Assembly: GCA_017937845.1 (NCBI GenBank) | Contig: JAGBCV010000024.1 | Coordinates: forward strand, 1-62,719 | Source: Clostridia bacterium | GTDB lineage: Bacteria > Bacillota > Clostridia > Oscillospirales > CAG-272 | Direction: 5' to 3' | Length of the DNA: 62,719 nt | Part shown: one piece after another, positions 52,313 to 61,179 of the stretch | Layout of the letters: the number at the start of each line of letters is the position of its first letter | Position numbering within the stretch: the first letter of the stretch is position 1 | Notes under the pieces: generated by a model | Database searches by the model: none | Told to the model about the DNA's origin: nothing | The model's input: the letters and a program-made list of their open reading frames with translations, nothing else | Translations under genes and position numbers: made by a program

Positions 52313-53536
52313 TTATTTGAGAATGAATTTGTGGAATACCTTTTTACCCTTGCGGATAACGATGCCGTTTTTGAGAGCATCTGCTTCTACCTGTGCGGAG
52401 AAGGCTTCGACCTTAGCGTCGTCCATCATGACGCCGCCCTGGATAACAAGGCGCTTTGCTTCGCTTCTGGAGGGCGCGAGCTTGCCTTTTACCATGAGGT
52501 CGAGAATACCGATCTTGCCGTCGGTAAGGTCTGCTTCCGCGATCTCGGTCGTGGGCATATCGGCGCTGTTGCCTGCACCTTTGAAGAGGTTGCGGGAGGT
52601 TTCCTTTGCTTTTTCTGCTTCTTCCTTGCCGTGAACGAGCGCGGTAAGCTCGTATGCGAGGATCTCTTTCTTTTCGTTGATGCGGCTATCTTCCCATGCT
52701 TCCATCGCTTGGATCTCTTCAAGGGGAAGGAACGTAAGCATCTTGATGCACTTCATAACGTCAGCATCGCCTACGTTGCGCCAGTACTGATAAAATTCAA
52801 AGGGACTGGTCTTGTTGGGGTCGAGCCATACGGCGTTGCCTGCGGTCTTACCCATCTTCTTACCGTTCGAGTCGGTGAGAAGCGTGATGGTCATGGCGTG
52901 TGCGTCCTTGCCGAGCTTCTTGCGGATAAGCTCAGTACCGCCGAGCATATTCGACCACTGGTCGTCGCCGCCAAATTCCATATTACAGCCGAATTTCTTG
53001 TACATGTAGTAGAAGTCATAGGACTGCATGATCATGTAGTTAAATTCAAGGAAAGAAAGACCCTTTTCCATTCTCTGCTTATAACATTCAGCGCGGAGCA
53101 TATTGTTGACGGAGAAGCAAGCGCCTACCTCGCGGAGAAGTTCAACATAGTTAAGGGAGAGGAGCCAATCGGCGTTGTTGACCATCATGGCCTTGCCTTC
53201 GCCAAATTCGATGAATTTTTCCATCTGACGCTTGAAGCATTCTGCGTTGTGATCGATGTCTTCCTTTGTGAGCATTTTTCTCATGTCGGTACGGCCCGAG
53301 GGGTCGCCGATCATGGTCGTGCCGCCGCCGATGAGGGCGATCGGCTTGTTACCTGCCATCTGCAAGCGCTTCATCAAGGTGAGCGCCATAAAATGACCTG
53401 CGGTAAGGCTGTCTGCGGTGCAGTCAAAGCCGATATAGAAGGTCGCTTTGCCTTCGTTTATCATTTCGCGGATGTGTTCTTCGTCTGTTACCTGCGCGAT
53501 CAGACCTCTCGCTTGCAGTTCTTCATAAATTCCCAT
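52313..53536 (-). CDS. tyrS: Tyrosyl-tRNA synthetase
   Basis: A 407-residue class Ic synthetase charging tRNA-Tyr. The HIGH motif appears as TAGHF (about residue 46), the KMSKS loop as KKMGKT (about residue 235), and a C-terminal S4 domain follows (PSRSEAKRLVIQGGV). AGGAGG precedes the ATG. It is controlled by a T-box just upstream. Confidence 0.96.
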   Translation of the reverse strand: MGIYEELQARGLIAQVTDEEHIREMINEGKATFYIGFDCTADSLTAGHFMALTLMKRLQMAGNKPIALIGGGTTMIGDPSGRTDMRKMLTKEDIDHNAECFKRQMEKFIEFGEGKAMMVNNADWLLSLNYVELLREVGACFSVNNMLRAECYKQRMEKGLSFLEFNYMIMQSYDFYYMYKKFGCNMEFGGDDQWSNMLGGTELIRKKLGKDAHAMTITLLTDSNGKKMGKTAGNAVWLDPNKTSPFEFYQYWRNVGDADVMKCIKMLTFLPLEEIQAMEAWEDSRINEKKEILAYELTALVHGKEEAEKAKETSRNLFKGAGNSADMPTTEIAEADLTDGKIGILDLMVKGKLAPSRSEAKRLVIQGGVMMDDAKVEAFSAQVEADALKNGIVIRKGKKVFHKFILK

Positions 53537-53545
53537 TGTTTTTTC

Positions 53546-53812
53546 CTCCTAAAAATAAAAAAGCCTCTGTCCCAAAAACATGGACAGAGGACGAAAAATT
53601 TCGTGTTACCACCTCAGTTTGCTTATTTTTCACAAAATAAGCCTTACGGAGTCGTGTGGACTCCTGCGCGATAACGGGCGCACCCGACACAGCCTACAAG
53701 ATCTTTCGGTGTGCGGCTCGGGAGTGTATTTCTGCGAAAAGCTCATACCGTCTTTCACCAGCCGACGGCTCTCTGCATGAAGCACCTTGCGCGTACTTGT
53801 TCCTTCATTGCC
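53546..53812 (-). ncRNA. Tyrosine T-box riboswitch of tyrS
   Basis: Read leftwards, the leader has AGAGAGCCGTCGGCTGGTG (stem I base, AG bulge region), a specifier UAC codon for tyrosine at 53728-53726 within GAAATACACTCC, and the T-box AGGTGGTAACACG (53614-53602). A terminator follows, CCTCTGTCC ... GGGACAGAGG, then TTTTTTATTTTT (53590-53546). Uncharged tRNA-Tyr should stabilise the antiterminator and switch tyrS on. Confidence 0.93.
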
Positions 53813-53822
53813 AATTTATATC

Positions 53823-53851
53823 ATTTTATCATGTATTTTCGCTTTTGTCAA
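53823..53851 (-). promoter_or_regulatory. Promoter of tyrS
   Basis: Leftward TTGACA (53846-53851), a 17-bp spacer ending in TGA, and TAAAAT (53823-53828), just before the T-box. Confidence 0.8.
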
Positions 53852-53906
53852 GGGGAAAAATGATACTTTTCCGCATCGACGGGAAAACTACATCTGCCAA
53901 AAAGGA

Positions 53907-53935
53907 TTGACATTTGATATCAAATATGATAAAAT
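53907..53935 (+). promoter_or_regulatory. Promoter of the fucosidase gene with a palindromic candidate operator
   Basis: TTGACA (53907-53912), a 17-bp spacer and TAAAAT (53930-53935), 34 bp before the gene. The spacer holds a perfect 14-bp palindrome, ATTTGATATCAAAT (53912-53925), well placed for a repressor. No regulator gene is adjacent. Confidence 0.7.
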
Positions 53936-53968
53936 AAAGAAAAAATATTTTGAAAAAGGAGAATAACA

Positions 53969-55036
53969 ATGAGCGCAAATAACATTGTTTCCGATCAACA
54001 TTCCATTATCGGTAATGTTGCAAACGAAGGTATGACGTTTGAAAGAACGACACACCCCGGCGCACAGTGGTTTTATCAGCCTGTGCAGCTCGGACTTTTC
54101 ATCCATTACGGCATTTCTGCGGTTCATGGTGACCTTGATATTTCTTGGGGCATGATGGATAATCCCGTTCGCCGCAAGAAAGGCAATGGCATCGCTACTC
54201 CTCGTGAATACTGGGCGTTGGCTGAGAAATTCAATCCCGATCAGTATAATCCCGAAGAATGGCTTTCTGCCGCAAAGGATGCAGGCTTCACCTATGCCAT
54301 TCTCACCACACGTCATCACGACGGCTTCTCGCTTTGGCCCTCTGAGGTGAGTGATTTTTCCACCAAGAACTACATGGGTGGACGCGACCTCGTTCGTGAA
54401 TACGTGGACGCTTGCCGTAAGGTAGGTCTGAAGGTCGGCTTCTATTACTCTCCCCCCGATTGGCATTTTGATAGAAACTACCGCAATTTCTCTCAGGGCA
54501 ATCCCGAGCATCCCTTTGAAGGTATCGACCACGAGCCGCTCGAATCGATTCCCGAAATGCCCGCAGAGCATTATGCCCGCTACATCGAATATATGAACGC
54601 GCAGGTTCGTGAACTTCTCACAAACTACGGTCATATCGATCTTCTTTGGTTTGACGGCTCCGTGAAGGATCTTGGTCCTGCCATCACCATTGAGGAGATT
54701 CGTTCGCTTCAGCCGCATATCGTTGTCAACGACCGTCTTTGGGGCTTTGGCATCGGTGACTATTGCTCGCAATTTGAATGTGGACTTCCCAAAGAAAAAC
54801 CCGATATGCCTTGGGAAACCTGTCAGATCTGGCACGTTGGCGGCGGTTGGTCTTACGTTCGCAATGCGGACAAATACCGCAAGCTCGAAATCACCATGAA
54901 CCAGTACGAAACCTGCGAAAAATGGGGCGGTAACTTGCTTCTCAATATTGCTCCCCGTGGAGATGGTTCTGTTCCGGAGGCTTACTATACAGCCGTTAAG
55001 GAATTTGGCGAAGCATTGAAAGCACGCAAACAGTAA
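53969..55036 (+). CDS. GH29 alpha-L-fucosidase
   Basis: A 355-residue glycoside hydrolase releasing alpha-linked fucose. It has no signal peptide, so it is probably cytoplasmic and acts on imported fucosylated oligosaccharides. LGLFIHYGISAVHG near the N-terminus and TTRHHDGFSLWPS are family signatures; LLWFDGS holds the probable nucleophile Asp (about residue 230). AAAGGAG precedes the ATG. The neighbouring GH43 gene is convergent, not in the same operon. Confidence 0.9.
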   Translation: MSANNIVSDQHSIIGNVANEGMTFERTTHPGAQWFYQPVQLGLFIHYGISAVHGDLDISWGMMDNPVRRKKGNGIATPREYWALAEKFNPDQYNPEEWLSAAKDAGFTYAILTTRHHDGFSLWPSEVSDFSTKNYMGGRDLVREYVDACRKVGLKVGFYYSPPDWHFDRNYRNFSQGNPEHPFEGIDHEPLESIPEMPAEHYARYIEYMNAQVRELLTNYGHIDLLWFDGSVKDLGPAITIEEIRSLQPHIVVNDRLWGFGIGDYCSQFECGLPKEKPDMPWETCQIWHVGGGWSYVRNADKYRKLEITMNQYETCEKWGGNLLLNIAPRGDGSVPEAYYTAVKEFGEALKARKQ

Positions 55037-55044
55037 TTTTATAG

Positions 55045-55076
55045 AAAGAAAAGCCGCGAAAGTCGGCTTTTCTTTA
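55045..55076. terminator. Bidirectional terminator, GH29 / GH43
   Basis: AAAGAAAAGCCG / CGGCTTTTCTTT (12-bp stem) between convergent genes; it overlaps the GH43 stop codon. Confidence 0.75.
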
Positions 55077-55937
55077 TGCTTTTACATACAGCATATCGTT
55101 TTCTTCGTAGAGCTCGCGTAGTTGAGGGCGTTCAAAGGGCGTTTTGTTGGGGGAATGATAGGTAAACATCAGCTTCCCGTCAAAGGTTTTGAATACCATG
55201 CCGTGACCGCCGTCCTTTTCAAAGAGAGGTTTTTCAATGTGGATCCATTTGTCGGTGAGGTTGCCGTTTTCGGGATATGCGATTGCTTCCAGATACCCCT
55301 CCTCACCAAAGCTTGACCAAAGGAGAAGCGGTTTTCCGTTTGTTGTTTGATACATAAACGGTCCGTCTGTTACGTAACGCTTCGGATTTTTGGGAATCCA
55401 AGCCTTTTTGTCTGCGCTGAAAAGATAGATGGGTTCACCGATGGAGGCGCTCAGATCATCTGTCAAGCGAATGGCGTGAATCTCTCCGACGATTTCACAA
55501 TCGGACTGCTTCCATTCTCTGCAATAGATCATGTAGGGAACACCGCTTGCGTCCGCGTAAAACGTACCGTCAAGACAATGCCACTGCGGCGGTGTTACGG
55601 GTCCATCGCTGTGAGGGATAAAAGGACCGAGAGGACTATCGGAGATGAGGATTTGTGTGCCGCGCTTGCGAGTATCGCTGATAAACGAAGCAAACATATA
55701 ATATTTGCCGTTCCATTTATGGACCTCGGGCGCCCAAAAGTTTTCGTCAGACCAAAAATCCTTGGGCGGTGTGAAGACCTCGATGGGGTCGGAAAAGGTT
55801 TCAAGGTCGGGGCTTACGTATACGTCAAAGCCATAGCCCTTTCCCCACGTATCGGCACCGCGTGTGCCGTAGAGATAATACGTGCCGTTTTCTGCGAGGA
55901 TAAAGGGGTCGCGGATGTGGATTTCAGAAAGCTTCAT
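55074..55937 (-). CDS. GH43-family glycoside hydrolase
   Basis: A 287-residue five-bladed propeller hydrolase of the GH43/62 clan (arabinofuranosidase or beta-xylosidase types). RDPFILAENGTYYLYG carries the base Asp (about residue 9), and WAPEVHKWNGKYYMF has the Asp/Glu region of blade 2. It has no signal peptide. Substrate cannot be set. GGAG precedes the ATG. Confidence 0.85.
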   Translation of the reverse strand: MKLSEIHIRDPFILAENGTYYLYGTRGADTWGKGYGFDVYVSPDLETFSDPIEVFTPPKDFWSDENFWAPEVHKWNGKYYMFASFISDTRKRGTQILISDSPLGPFIPHSDGPVTPPQWHCLDGTFYADASGVPYMIYCREWKQSDCEIVGEIHAIRLTDDLSASIGEPIYLFSADKKAWIPKNPKRYVTDGPFMYQTTNGKPLLLWSSFGEEGYLEAIAYPENGNLTDKWIHIEKPLFEKDGGHGMVFKTFDGKLMFTYHSPNKTPFERPQLRELYEENDMLYVKA

Positions 55938-55955
55938 AGGGGGCTCCTTTTTGTG

Positions 55956-56483
55956 TTACCACCAAATACGGGGTTCGTTTGGTTGGGGGTGATAGGGGAT
56001 TTGATGCTGAATGATATTTTGAATCTTGCCGTAATTTGCGATATGATTGGGAAAGCATATGCAAATGGATTCGTCAATGGAGAGGTGTGTTTTGCCGAAA
56101 CGGTAAAATTTTCGGCGCAGTTTTTTCTGTTCCTCGTAAGACAGCGTATTTGGGGTGAGTAACATAAATCGATTGGCTTTGATGTCTTGCAAAAGGTAAG
56201 CGTTTTGAAAATCCGTCCACTTGGCGGTCAAGCTTTCTTTGGTCAGGATATTTTCAAGAGTTATCGTTTGCTCGTTTATGGTGATTTGTAAAGCGAAGTG
56301 TAGAAATTCATAGTATTCCAAAAACGCCATAATGATCAGGAGAGGCAGAAATGCAATATAGATGACGGGTCCCGCGAGAAAGGCGAGCCACGGTGAGAGC
56401 AAAAGAAGAAACACGCAAATGACGCTGATGCAGATAAATTCGGCTTTATGTGGGCAAAAGCGGAGCGGGACACCTTGTTTCAT
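55956..56483 (-). CDS. Hypothetical membrane protein, paralog of the next gene
   Basis: A 175-residue protein with two adjacent membrane segments (about 15-58), then a cytoplasmic C-terminal domain. It shares W-TDF-x-x-AY and LSYEEQ with its neighbour (WTDF..AY, PLSYEDQ), so the two are diverged duplicates. The layout resembles YcxB-like proteins (two helices plus a PH-like domain), but this is a guess. Its ATG overlaps the upstream gene's stop by 4 bp (ATGA), so translation is coupled. Confidence 0.7.
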   Translation of the reverse strand: MKQGVPLRFCPHKAEFICISVICVFLLLLSPWLAFLAGPVIYIAFLPLLIIMAFLEYYEFLHFALQITINEQTITLENILTKESLTAKWTDFQNAYLLQDIKANRFMLLTPNTLSYEEQKKLRRKFYRFGKTHLSIDESICICFPNHIANYGKIQNIIQHQIPYHPQPNEPRIWW

Positions 56484-57010
56484 ACGGTGATTCCTTTCTC
56501 ATGCAATGGGATTTTGCCTTGAATCCACGATTTGAGGATATCATAGTGGTCGGTCATGAAGCAAATGGCATCATCGTCCTTCGGATAGGGCATTTTATCG
56601 CGGATCAATAACATTTGATCTTCGTAACTGAGGGGCTTTTTGGATAAAATGAGATAAAGTGGTCCTCGCGGTCCTGTATTCACGGCGTATGCGACACTGA
56701 AATCTGTCCATTGGGCGTGGATGTTTTTTTTGCTTTTTGGGTATTTTATGGTGATATTTTCCGAGGTTGCCATGATATGCAGGGAAGAAAACACCAAACA
56801 TTGATGCGTTATGAAGCAAAGAGGAATGATCACAATGGTATTGCAAACCAAAAGAACAATGGGAAATAGAATATCTGAACCTGACAAGGCAGCAGCGAGA
56901 TATAAAAGCCAGCCTGACACGAGAATGACGAGTATAATGAAGCTTAGAATGAAGTATGACCGATATGGGCGAAATGAAATCTCACCCGTCGAGGTTTTCT
57001 TTTTGCTCAT
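56480..57010 (-). CDS. Hypothetical membrane protein, YcxB-like layout
   Basis: A 176-residue protein with a charged N-terminus (MSKKKTSTGEISFRPYRSY), two membrane segments (about 20-66), then a soluble domain with KNIHAQWTDFSVAYAV and SKKPLSYEDQ. It is a paralog of the downstream gene, with which it overlaps by 4 bp. Function unknown; possibly the two form a complex. AAAGGAG precedes the ATG. Confidence 0.7.
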   Translation of the reverse strand: MSKKKTSTGEISFRPYRSYFILSFIILVILVSGWLLYLAAALSGSDILFPIVLLVCNTIVIIPLCFITHQCLVFSSLHIMATSENITIKYPKSKKNIHAQWTDFSVAYAVNTGPRGPLYLILSKKPLSYEDQMLLIRDKMPYPKDDDAICFMTDHYDILKSWIQGKIPLHEKGITV

Positions 57011-57037
57011 AGAGTCTCCTTTCGTGGAATCGGGAAT

Positions 57038-57062
57038 GGGACGTCGAGGCGCCGTCCCCTAC
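57038..57062. repeat. GTAGGGGACG-type repeat
   Basis: Read leftwards, TAGGGGACGGCGCCTCGACGTCCC: a GGGGACG / CGTCCC hairpin of the same class as those at 4910, 27734 and 35807. Confidence 0.5.
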
Positions 57063-57080
57063 CGATATCAATTTGTTTTT

Positions 57081-58760
57081 TTAGGGTTCAATATTTGCAT
57101 CTAAAAGCTCTTTCGCTGTGGCAAGGGTCTGTTCGGTGATCTCTGCCCCGCCGATGATACGCGCAATTTCTTCTTCGCGCTCATGGCGGAGAAGCTCGCG
57201 GACAGAGGATTCCGTTCTGCCGTCCACTTCATGCTTGCGGACAAAGAGATGGGTCTCGGCAACGGCGGCAATTTGCGGAGAATGGGTAACGCAAATGACC
57301 TGTGTGCCTGTGGAGGCGACCTCGCGGAGCTTCACACCGATGCGGTGAGAGGTCCTGCCCGAAATACCTGTGTCGATCTCGTCGAAAATCAGCGTTTCTG
57401 TGCGTTCTTTGTCGGCAAAAGCGCAACGGAGCGCGAGCATCATGCGGGAAAGTTCACCGCCCGATGCGACCTTGGAAAGGGGCAAAAGCGGTTCGCCCGG
57501 GTTTGCCGAAACGAGAAAGGCGACCTTATCGATGCCGTCCGAAGCGAAATCGGAGAGCTGAGCGACCTCGATATGAAAGCGTACCTTTTCCATGTCGAGG
57601 AAAACAAGCTCGCTTGTGATCTTTTCTTCGAGCATTTTTGCGGCATTCTTGCGCTTTTTCGTGATAACGGCGGCTGTGGCTTTCAGCTTTTCACGAACCG
57701 CACGGCGCTCGTTTTCAAGGTCCTCTGCAAGCTCCTCAGAGCATTCAAGGTCATGGAGCTTGGCGGCGGCGCGTGCGCGGTATTCACGAATCTCGGCAAC
57801 ATCTGCGCCGTATTTTTTGCGAAGACGCGCAAGATTATCAAGGCGTTCTTCGATTTTATCCAGCAATTCGGAGGGATTCTTTACGCCGAAATCACATTCA
57901 TGGCGAATGGTTTCCGCGATATCCTCAATGCGATAACGGAAATCGGTGAGCGTTTCCGTGAAGCTCGGCGCTTCTTTTATCACGTCGTCGAGCGCTTCCA
58001 AGGCTTCGATGGCTTTATCGATGAGATCACAAGCGGAAAAGCCCTTTTCATTTTGATAGAGCGCGCGGTAGATGAGCTTTGCGTGTTTGGATATCTTTTC
58101 CGCGTTTTGAAATTTCGTGCGCTTGGTTTTGAGGTCTTCTTCCTCGTTTTCGCGTGGATTTACCGCGTCGATATCCTTGATTTGAAATTTGAGCTGTTCG
58201 ATGGTGCGCGCTTTTTCCTGCTCGTCGTGCGCGATGGCGGCGATACGCTTGCCGATGGCAAGCATTTCGGCGTATAATTTCGCGTATTCCTCTTTTTCTG
58301 CGGTCACGTCGGCAAAGGCATCGAGGAAGCGAATGTGTGTTTCTTCGTTTAAGAGAGATTCGCTTGCGTGCTGACCATGGATACTAATGAGCTTTGCGGC
58401 GATCTCGCGCATGAGGGAGAGGGGAACGGTCCTGCCGTTGATGCGCGCGGTCGAGCCGCCCTTGTCTGTGATATCGCGCTGGAAAAGAAACGTGCCGTCC
58501 TCATGCTCGACACCGAGCTCTTCCGCAAAACGGCACACGTCATCGGAAACGCCGTCAAAAAGCGCGGAGACCATCGCTTTCGATGTGCCTCCGCGAATGA
58601 GCTCACGCGATGCGCGCTCACCCATGATGAGTCCGACGGAATCGATGATAATGGATTTTCCCGCGCCCGTTTCGCCCGTGAGGACGGTGAGCCCGTCCCC
58701 GAGGGGGACTTGCTCGTCTTTGATGATGGCGATGTTATGAATGGAAAGTTCCTTCAGCAT
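57081..58760 (-). CDS. recN: DNA repair protein RecN
   Basis: A 559-residue SMC-like ATPase for double-strand break repair. It has an N-terminal GETGAGKSI Walker A (about residues 29-37), a central coiled-coil (about 150-370), and a C-terminal ABC signature, ASGGELSRMMLALR, with Walker B LIFDEIDTGISG. The ATG at 58760 follows AAAGGAG. It is the last gene of tlyA-nadK-argR-recN, 14 bp after argR. Confidence 0.95.
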   Translation of the reverse strand: MLKELSIHNIAIIKDEQVPLGDGLTVLTGETGAGKSIIIDSVGLIMGERASRELIRGGTSKAMVSALFDGVSDDVCRFAEELGVEHEDGTFLFQRDITDKGGSTARINGRTVPLSLMREIAAKLISIHGQHASESLLNEETHIRFLDAFADVTAEKEEYAKLYAEMLAIGKRIAAIAHDEQEKARTIEQLKFQIKDIDAVNPRENEEEDLKTKRTKFQNAEKISKHAKLIYRALYQNEKGFSACDLIDKAIEALEALDDVIKEAPSFTETLTDFRYRIEDIAETIRHECDFGVKNPSELLDKIEERLDNLARLRKKYGADVAEIREYRARAAAKLHDLECSEELAEDLENERRAVREKLKATAAVITKKRKNAAKMLEEKITSELVFLDMEKVRFHIEVAQLSDFASDGIDKVAFLVSANPGEPLLPLSKVASGGELSRMMLALRCAFADKERTETLIFDEIDTGISGRTSHRIGVKLREVASTGTQVICVTHSPQIAAVAETHLFVRKHEVDGRTESSVRELLRHEREEEIARIIGGAEITEQTLATAKELLDANIEP

Positions 58761-58774
58761 GATTTGCTCCTTTA

Positions 58775-59227
58775 TCAAAGTCTGATAATATCTTTGATGT
58801 ATTCGGTAAAGCCGACGGCGTCGTCATCGTTGCGAACGACGATGAAAATGGTATCGTCACCTGCGATGCTGCCGAGGATCGTTTCTCCTGCGAGAGAATC
58901 GATGGCTGCCGCCGCCGCGTTCGCCATACCGGAATAGGTCTTGAGTACGACCATGTTTTCTGCGTTTTGTGCGCTCAAAATGGTTTCGCGCATGATGTTT
59001 TTGAGCTTGTTTTCGTTGCCTGTGCTGTCGTTTTTGGCAACGGTATATTTATAACCGCCGTCCTTGGTCGCGGTCTTGACAAGTCCGAGCTGCTTGATAT
59101 CGCGGGAAACGGTGGCTTGTGTGACGGCGTATCCGCTTTCACGAAGACGCGCGATGAGGTCATCTTGTGTTTCGATGACGTTTTCGCTGATGATTTCAAG
59201 GATTCGAGAATGACGTGTATTTTTCAT
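58775..59227 (-). CDS. argR: Arginine repressor
   Basis: A 150-residue ArgR/AhrC: an N-terminal winged helix with YAVTQATVSRDIKQLG (recognition helix), and a C-terminal arginine-binding hexamerisation domain with the GDDTIF motif. It should bind the ARG boxes at 9918-9974 and control the arg operon. The start is ATG 59227; a GTG nine bases upstream is also possible and the ribosome site is weak. Confidence 0.95.
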   Translation of the reverse strand: MKNTRHSRILEIISENVIETQDDLIARLRESGYAVTQATVSRDIKQLGLVKTATKDGGYKYTVAKNDSTGNENKLKNIMRETILSAQNAENMVVLKTYSGMANAAAAAIDSLAGETILGSIAGDDTIFIVVRNDDDAVGFTEYIKDIIRL

Positions 59228-59240
59228 AGCTTGCACTTTC

Positions 59241-60125
59241 TTATTTTTTATTCAGTTTGGTTTCCAGAATATCATAGAACCGGTTCGTTCCGATCTTGAC
59301 GATTCGGGCGATATATTCGGATTTTTTGATGTGTATTTTCGCATCCTTGGAGATGAGCCTGCTGTTTTTGCCGTCCATCGTGATATAAATATCGGTCAAG
59401 GAAAGATCGCGGGTCTTGCCGAAAACGGTGATCTCCGTCGTGGGAGCGAGGAGGACCGAGCCGCGGAGCAGGGTGTGCGGACAGAGTGGGGTCACGGAAA
59501 TGATCTCTGCCGTCGGGTCGATGACGGGACCTCCCGCGGAAAAGGAATAGGCTGTCGAGCCTGTCGGCGTTGCGACGATGAGTCCGTCCGAGCGGTAATC
59601 GAGGATCTTGCCGTTTTGGGAAAAGAGTGAAAATTCCGCGATCTTGGAGCGCATACCGCTCGTGATGATAACGTCGTTGAGTATTCGTTGACGGTGAATG
59701 ATATCTCCCTTTTCATCTTCGATCTCCACGTCGAGAAGCATTCTGTCCTCCGTTGTGAAATCGCCTGTGCCGAGTGCGGAAAGCCCGTCCATTTCGGTGC
59801 GTTCGAGCGCGGTCAAAAAGCCGAGCGTGCCGAGGTTCACACCTGCGGTCGGCTTCCCAAGCTCTGCGGCAAGCACGCTGTATCCGATCATCGTGCCGTC
59901 ACCGCCAAGCACGAGCATCATATCGGCGCTTTGGGTCATCGCCGTTTCATCGGGAAGAAATTCCACGAGATGATCGGCTTCGGCTTGAAAATCCGCTTGC
60001 CAATGTGATGGCAGATACGTTTTGATGTGGTATTGCGATAAGATATCAATGGCTTTTTTGGTATAGGAGAAGTCGTTGTCGCATCCGGGTTTGATGAAAA
60101 TGGCGACAGAATTGGGCTTTTTCAT
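59241..60125 (-). CDS. nadK: NAD kinase
   Basis: A 294-residue ATP-NAD kinase. VLGGDGTMIG carries the catalytic GGDG (about residues 72-81), and SDGLIVATPTGSTAYSFSAGGP is the second conserved motif. It lies 13 bp before argR and 6 bp after tlyA, the usual order. Confidence 0.95.
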   Translation of the reverse strand: MKKPNSVAIFIKPGCDNDFSYTKKAIDILSQYHIKTYLPSHWQADFQAEADHLVEFLPDETAMTQSADMMLVLGGDGTMIGYSVLAAELGKPTAGVNLGTLGFLTALERTEMDGLSALGTGDFTTEDRMLLDVEIEDEKGDIIHRQRILNDVIITSGMRSKIAEFSLFSQNGKILDYRSDGLIVATPTGSTAYSFSAGGPVIDPTAEIISVTPLCPHTLLRGSVLLAPTTEITVFGKTRDLSLTDIYITMDGKNSRLISKDAKIHIKKSEYIARIVKIGTNRFYDILETKLNKK

Positions 60126-60131
60126 GGCAAA

Positions 60132-60923
60132 TTACTCTCCTTTTGGTGTATCGTATACGATTTTTGCAATATCGATAGAGGGATTTTCGCGCTTTTCGCC
60201 GACGCGGAAAAGGGCTAAATATTCGCGGTTGCCGTCACCGCCCTCGATGGGAGAGGGGGCGAGCGCCTCGGGGTGAAGTCCCGCGCTTTCGGCGGCTTCA
60301 AACAAACGCTCGATGACGGAAACGTGGATCTTTCGTTCTCTGACGATGCCGTTTTTGTTTAAGTGCTCCTTGCCCGCTTCAAATTGGGGCTTGATGAGGC
60401 TGATGAAGATACCGCCTTTTTTGACGTTCAAAACGACGGCGGGGTAGATGAGCGCTTGGGAGATGAACGAAAGGTCGGATACGGCAAGGTCACACATCTC
60501 ACCGAGCATTTCGGGAGTGAGCGTGCGTGCATTCGTGCCTTCCATGGAAGTCACGCGAGGGTCGGCGGCAAGCGTCGGGTCAAGCTGTCCGTGACCGACG
60601 TCGACGGCGTAAACGTGAGCGGCTCCGTTTTGCAAAAGGCAATCGGTAAAGCCGCCTGTGGATGCGCCAAGATCAAGAGCGATCTTTCCCTTGATATCGG
60701 GGGAAAATACGGCGATCGCGCCCTCAAGCTTCACACCGCCGCGGCTGACGTATTTTGACGGATTTTCAATATGAACGGCAGAGCTTGGCGTGTCGTCTGC
60801 CACGTCCTCAGACGGTTTTTTGATTTTTTTGCCGTAAATGGTAACGCCGCCACGAATCAGCGAGGCGGCATGACTGCGGCTTCTGGCAAGACCGACGGTA
60901 TGAAGAAAAAGATCTGCGCGCAT
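60132..60923 (-). CDS. tlyA: TlyA-family rRNA methyltransferase
   Basis: A 263-residue 2'-O-methyltransferase of the TlyA/HlyA family: an N-terminal S4 domain (MRADLFLHTVGLARSRSHA), an FtsJ-like SAM domain with LDLGASTGGFTDCLL (about residue 87), and a KPQFE motif. Known members methylate 16S and/or 23S rRNA. The ATG at 60923 follows AAAGGA. Confidence 0.92.
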   Translation of the reverse strand: MRADLFLHTVGLARSRSHAASLIRGGVTIYGKKIKKPSEDVADDTPSSAVHIENPSKYVSRGGVKLEGAIAVFSPDIKGKIALDLGASTGGFTDCLLQNGAAHVYAVDVGHGQLDPTLAADPRVTSMEGTNARTLTPEMLGEMCDLAVSDLSFISQALIYPAVVLNVKKGGIFISLIKPQFEAGKEHLNKNGIVRERKIHVSVIERLFEAAESAGLHPEALAPSPIEGGDGNREYLALFRVGEKRENPSIDIAKIVYDTPKGE

Positions 60924-60960
60924 ATATCGTATCCTTTCGGGTCGTTTCATAATTGTTATA

Positions 60961-60989
60961 ATTATACCATAGGAAGAATAAATATGCAA
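60961..60989 (-). promoter_or_regulatory. Promoter of tlyA-nadK-argR-recN
   Basis: Leftward TTGCAT (60984-60989), a 17-bp spacer ending in TGG, and TATAAT (60961-60966), 38 bp before tlyA. Confidence 0.75.
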
Positions 60990-61099
60990 GGGTTATCGAT
61001 TAAGATTTTGAATCGGATTTTTCACAAATACCATGATGCAAAAAGGGCGTTAATATTTGTATATCCATACAAAATTACGACAACCTTTTCATTTTGCTA

Positions 61100-61128
61100 T
61101 TTACAAAATTTTATTTTTATGCTATACT
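61100..61128 (+). promoter_or_regulatory. Promoter of the YitT gene
   Basis: TTTACA (61100-61105), a 17-bp spacer ending in TGC, and TATACT (61123-61128), 52 bp before the start. Confidence 0.65.
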
Positions 61129-61179
61129 GTCCGTATATGACAAAATACTCGATTTTCAATTTGAAAGGATATCGAAAAC

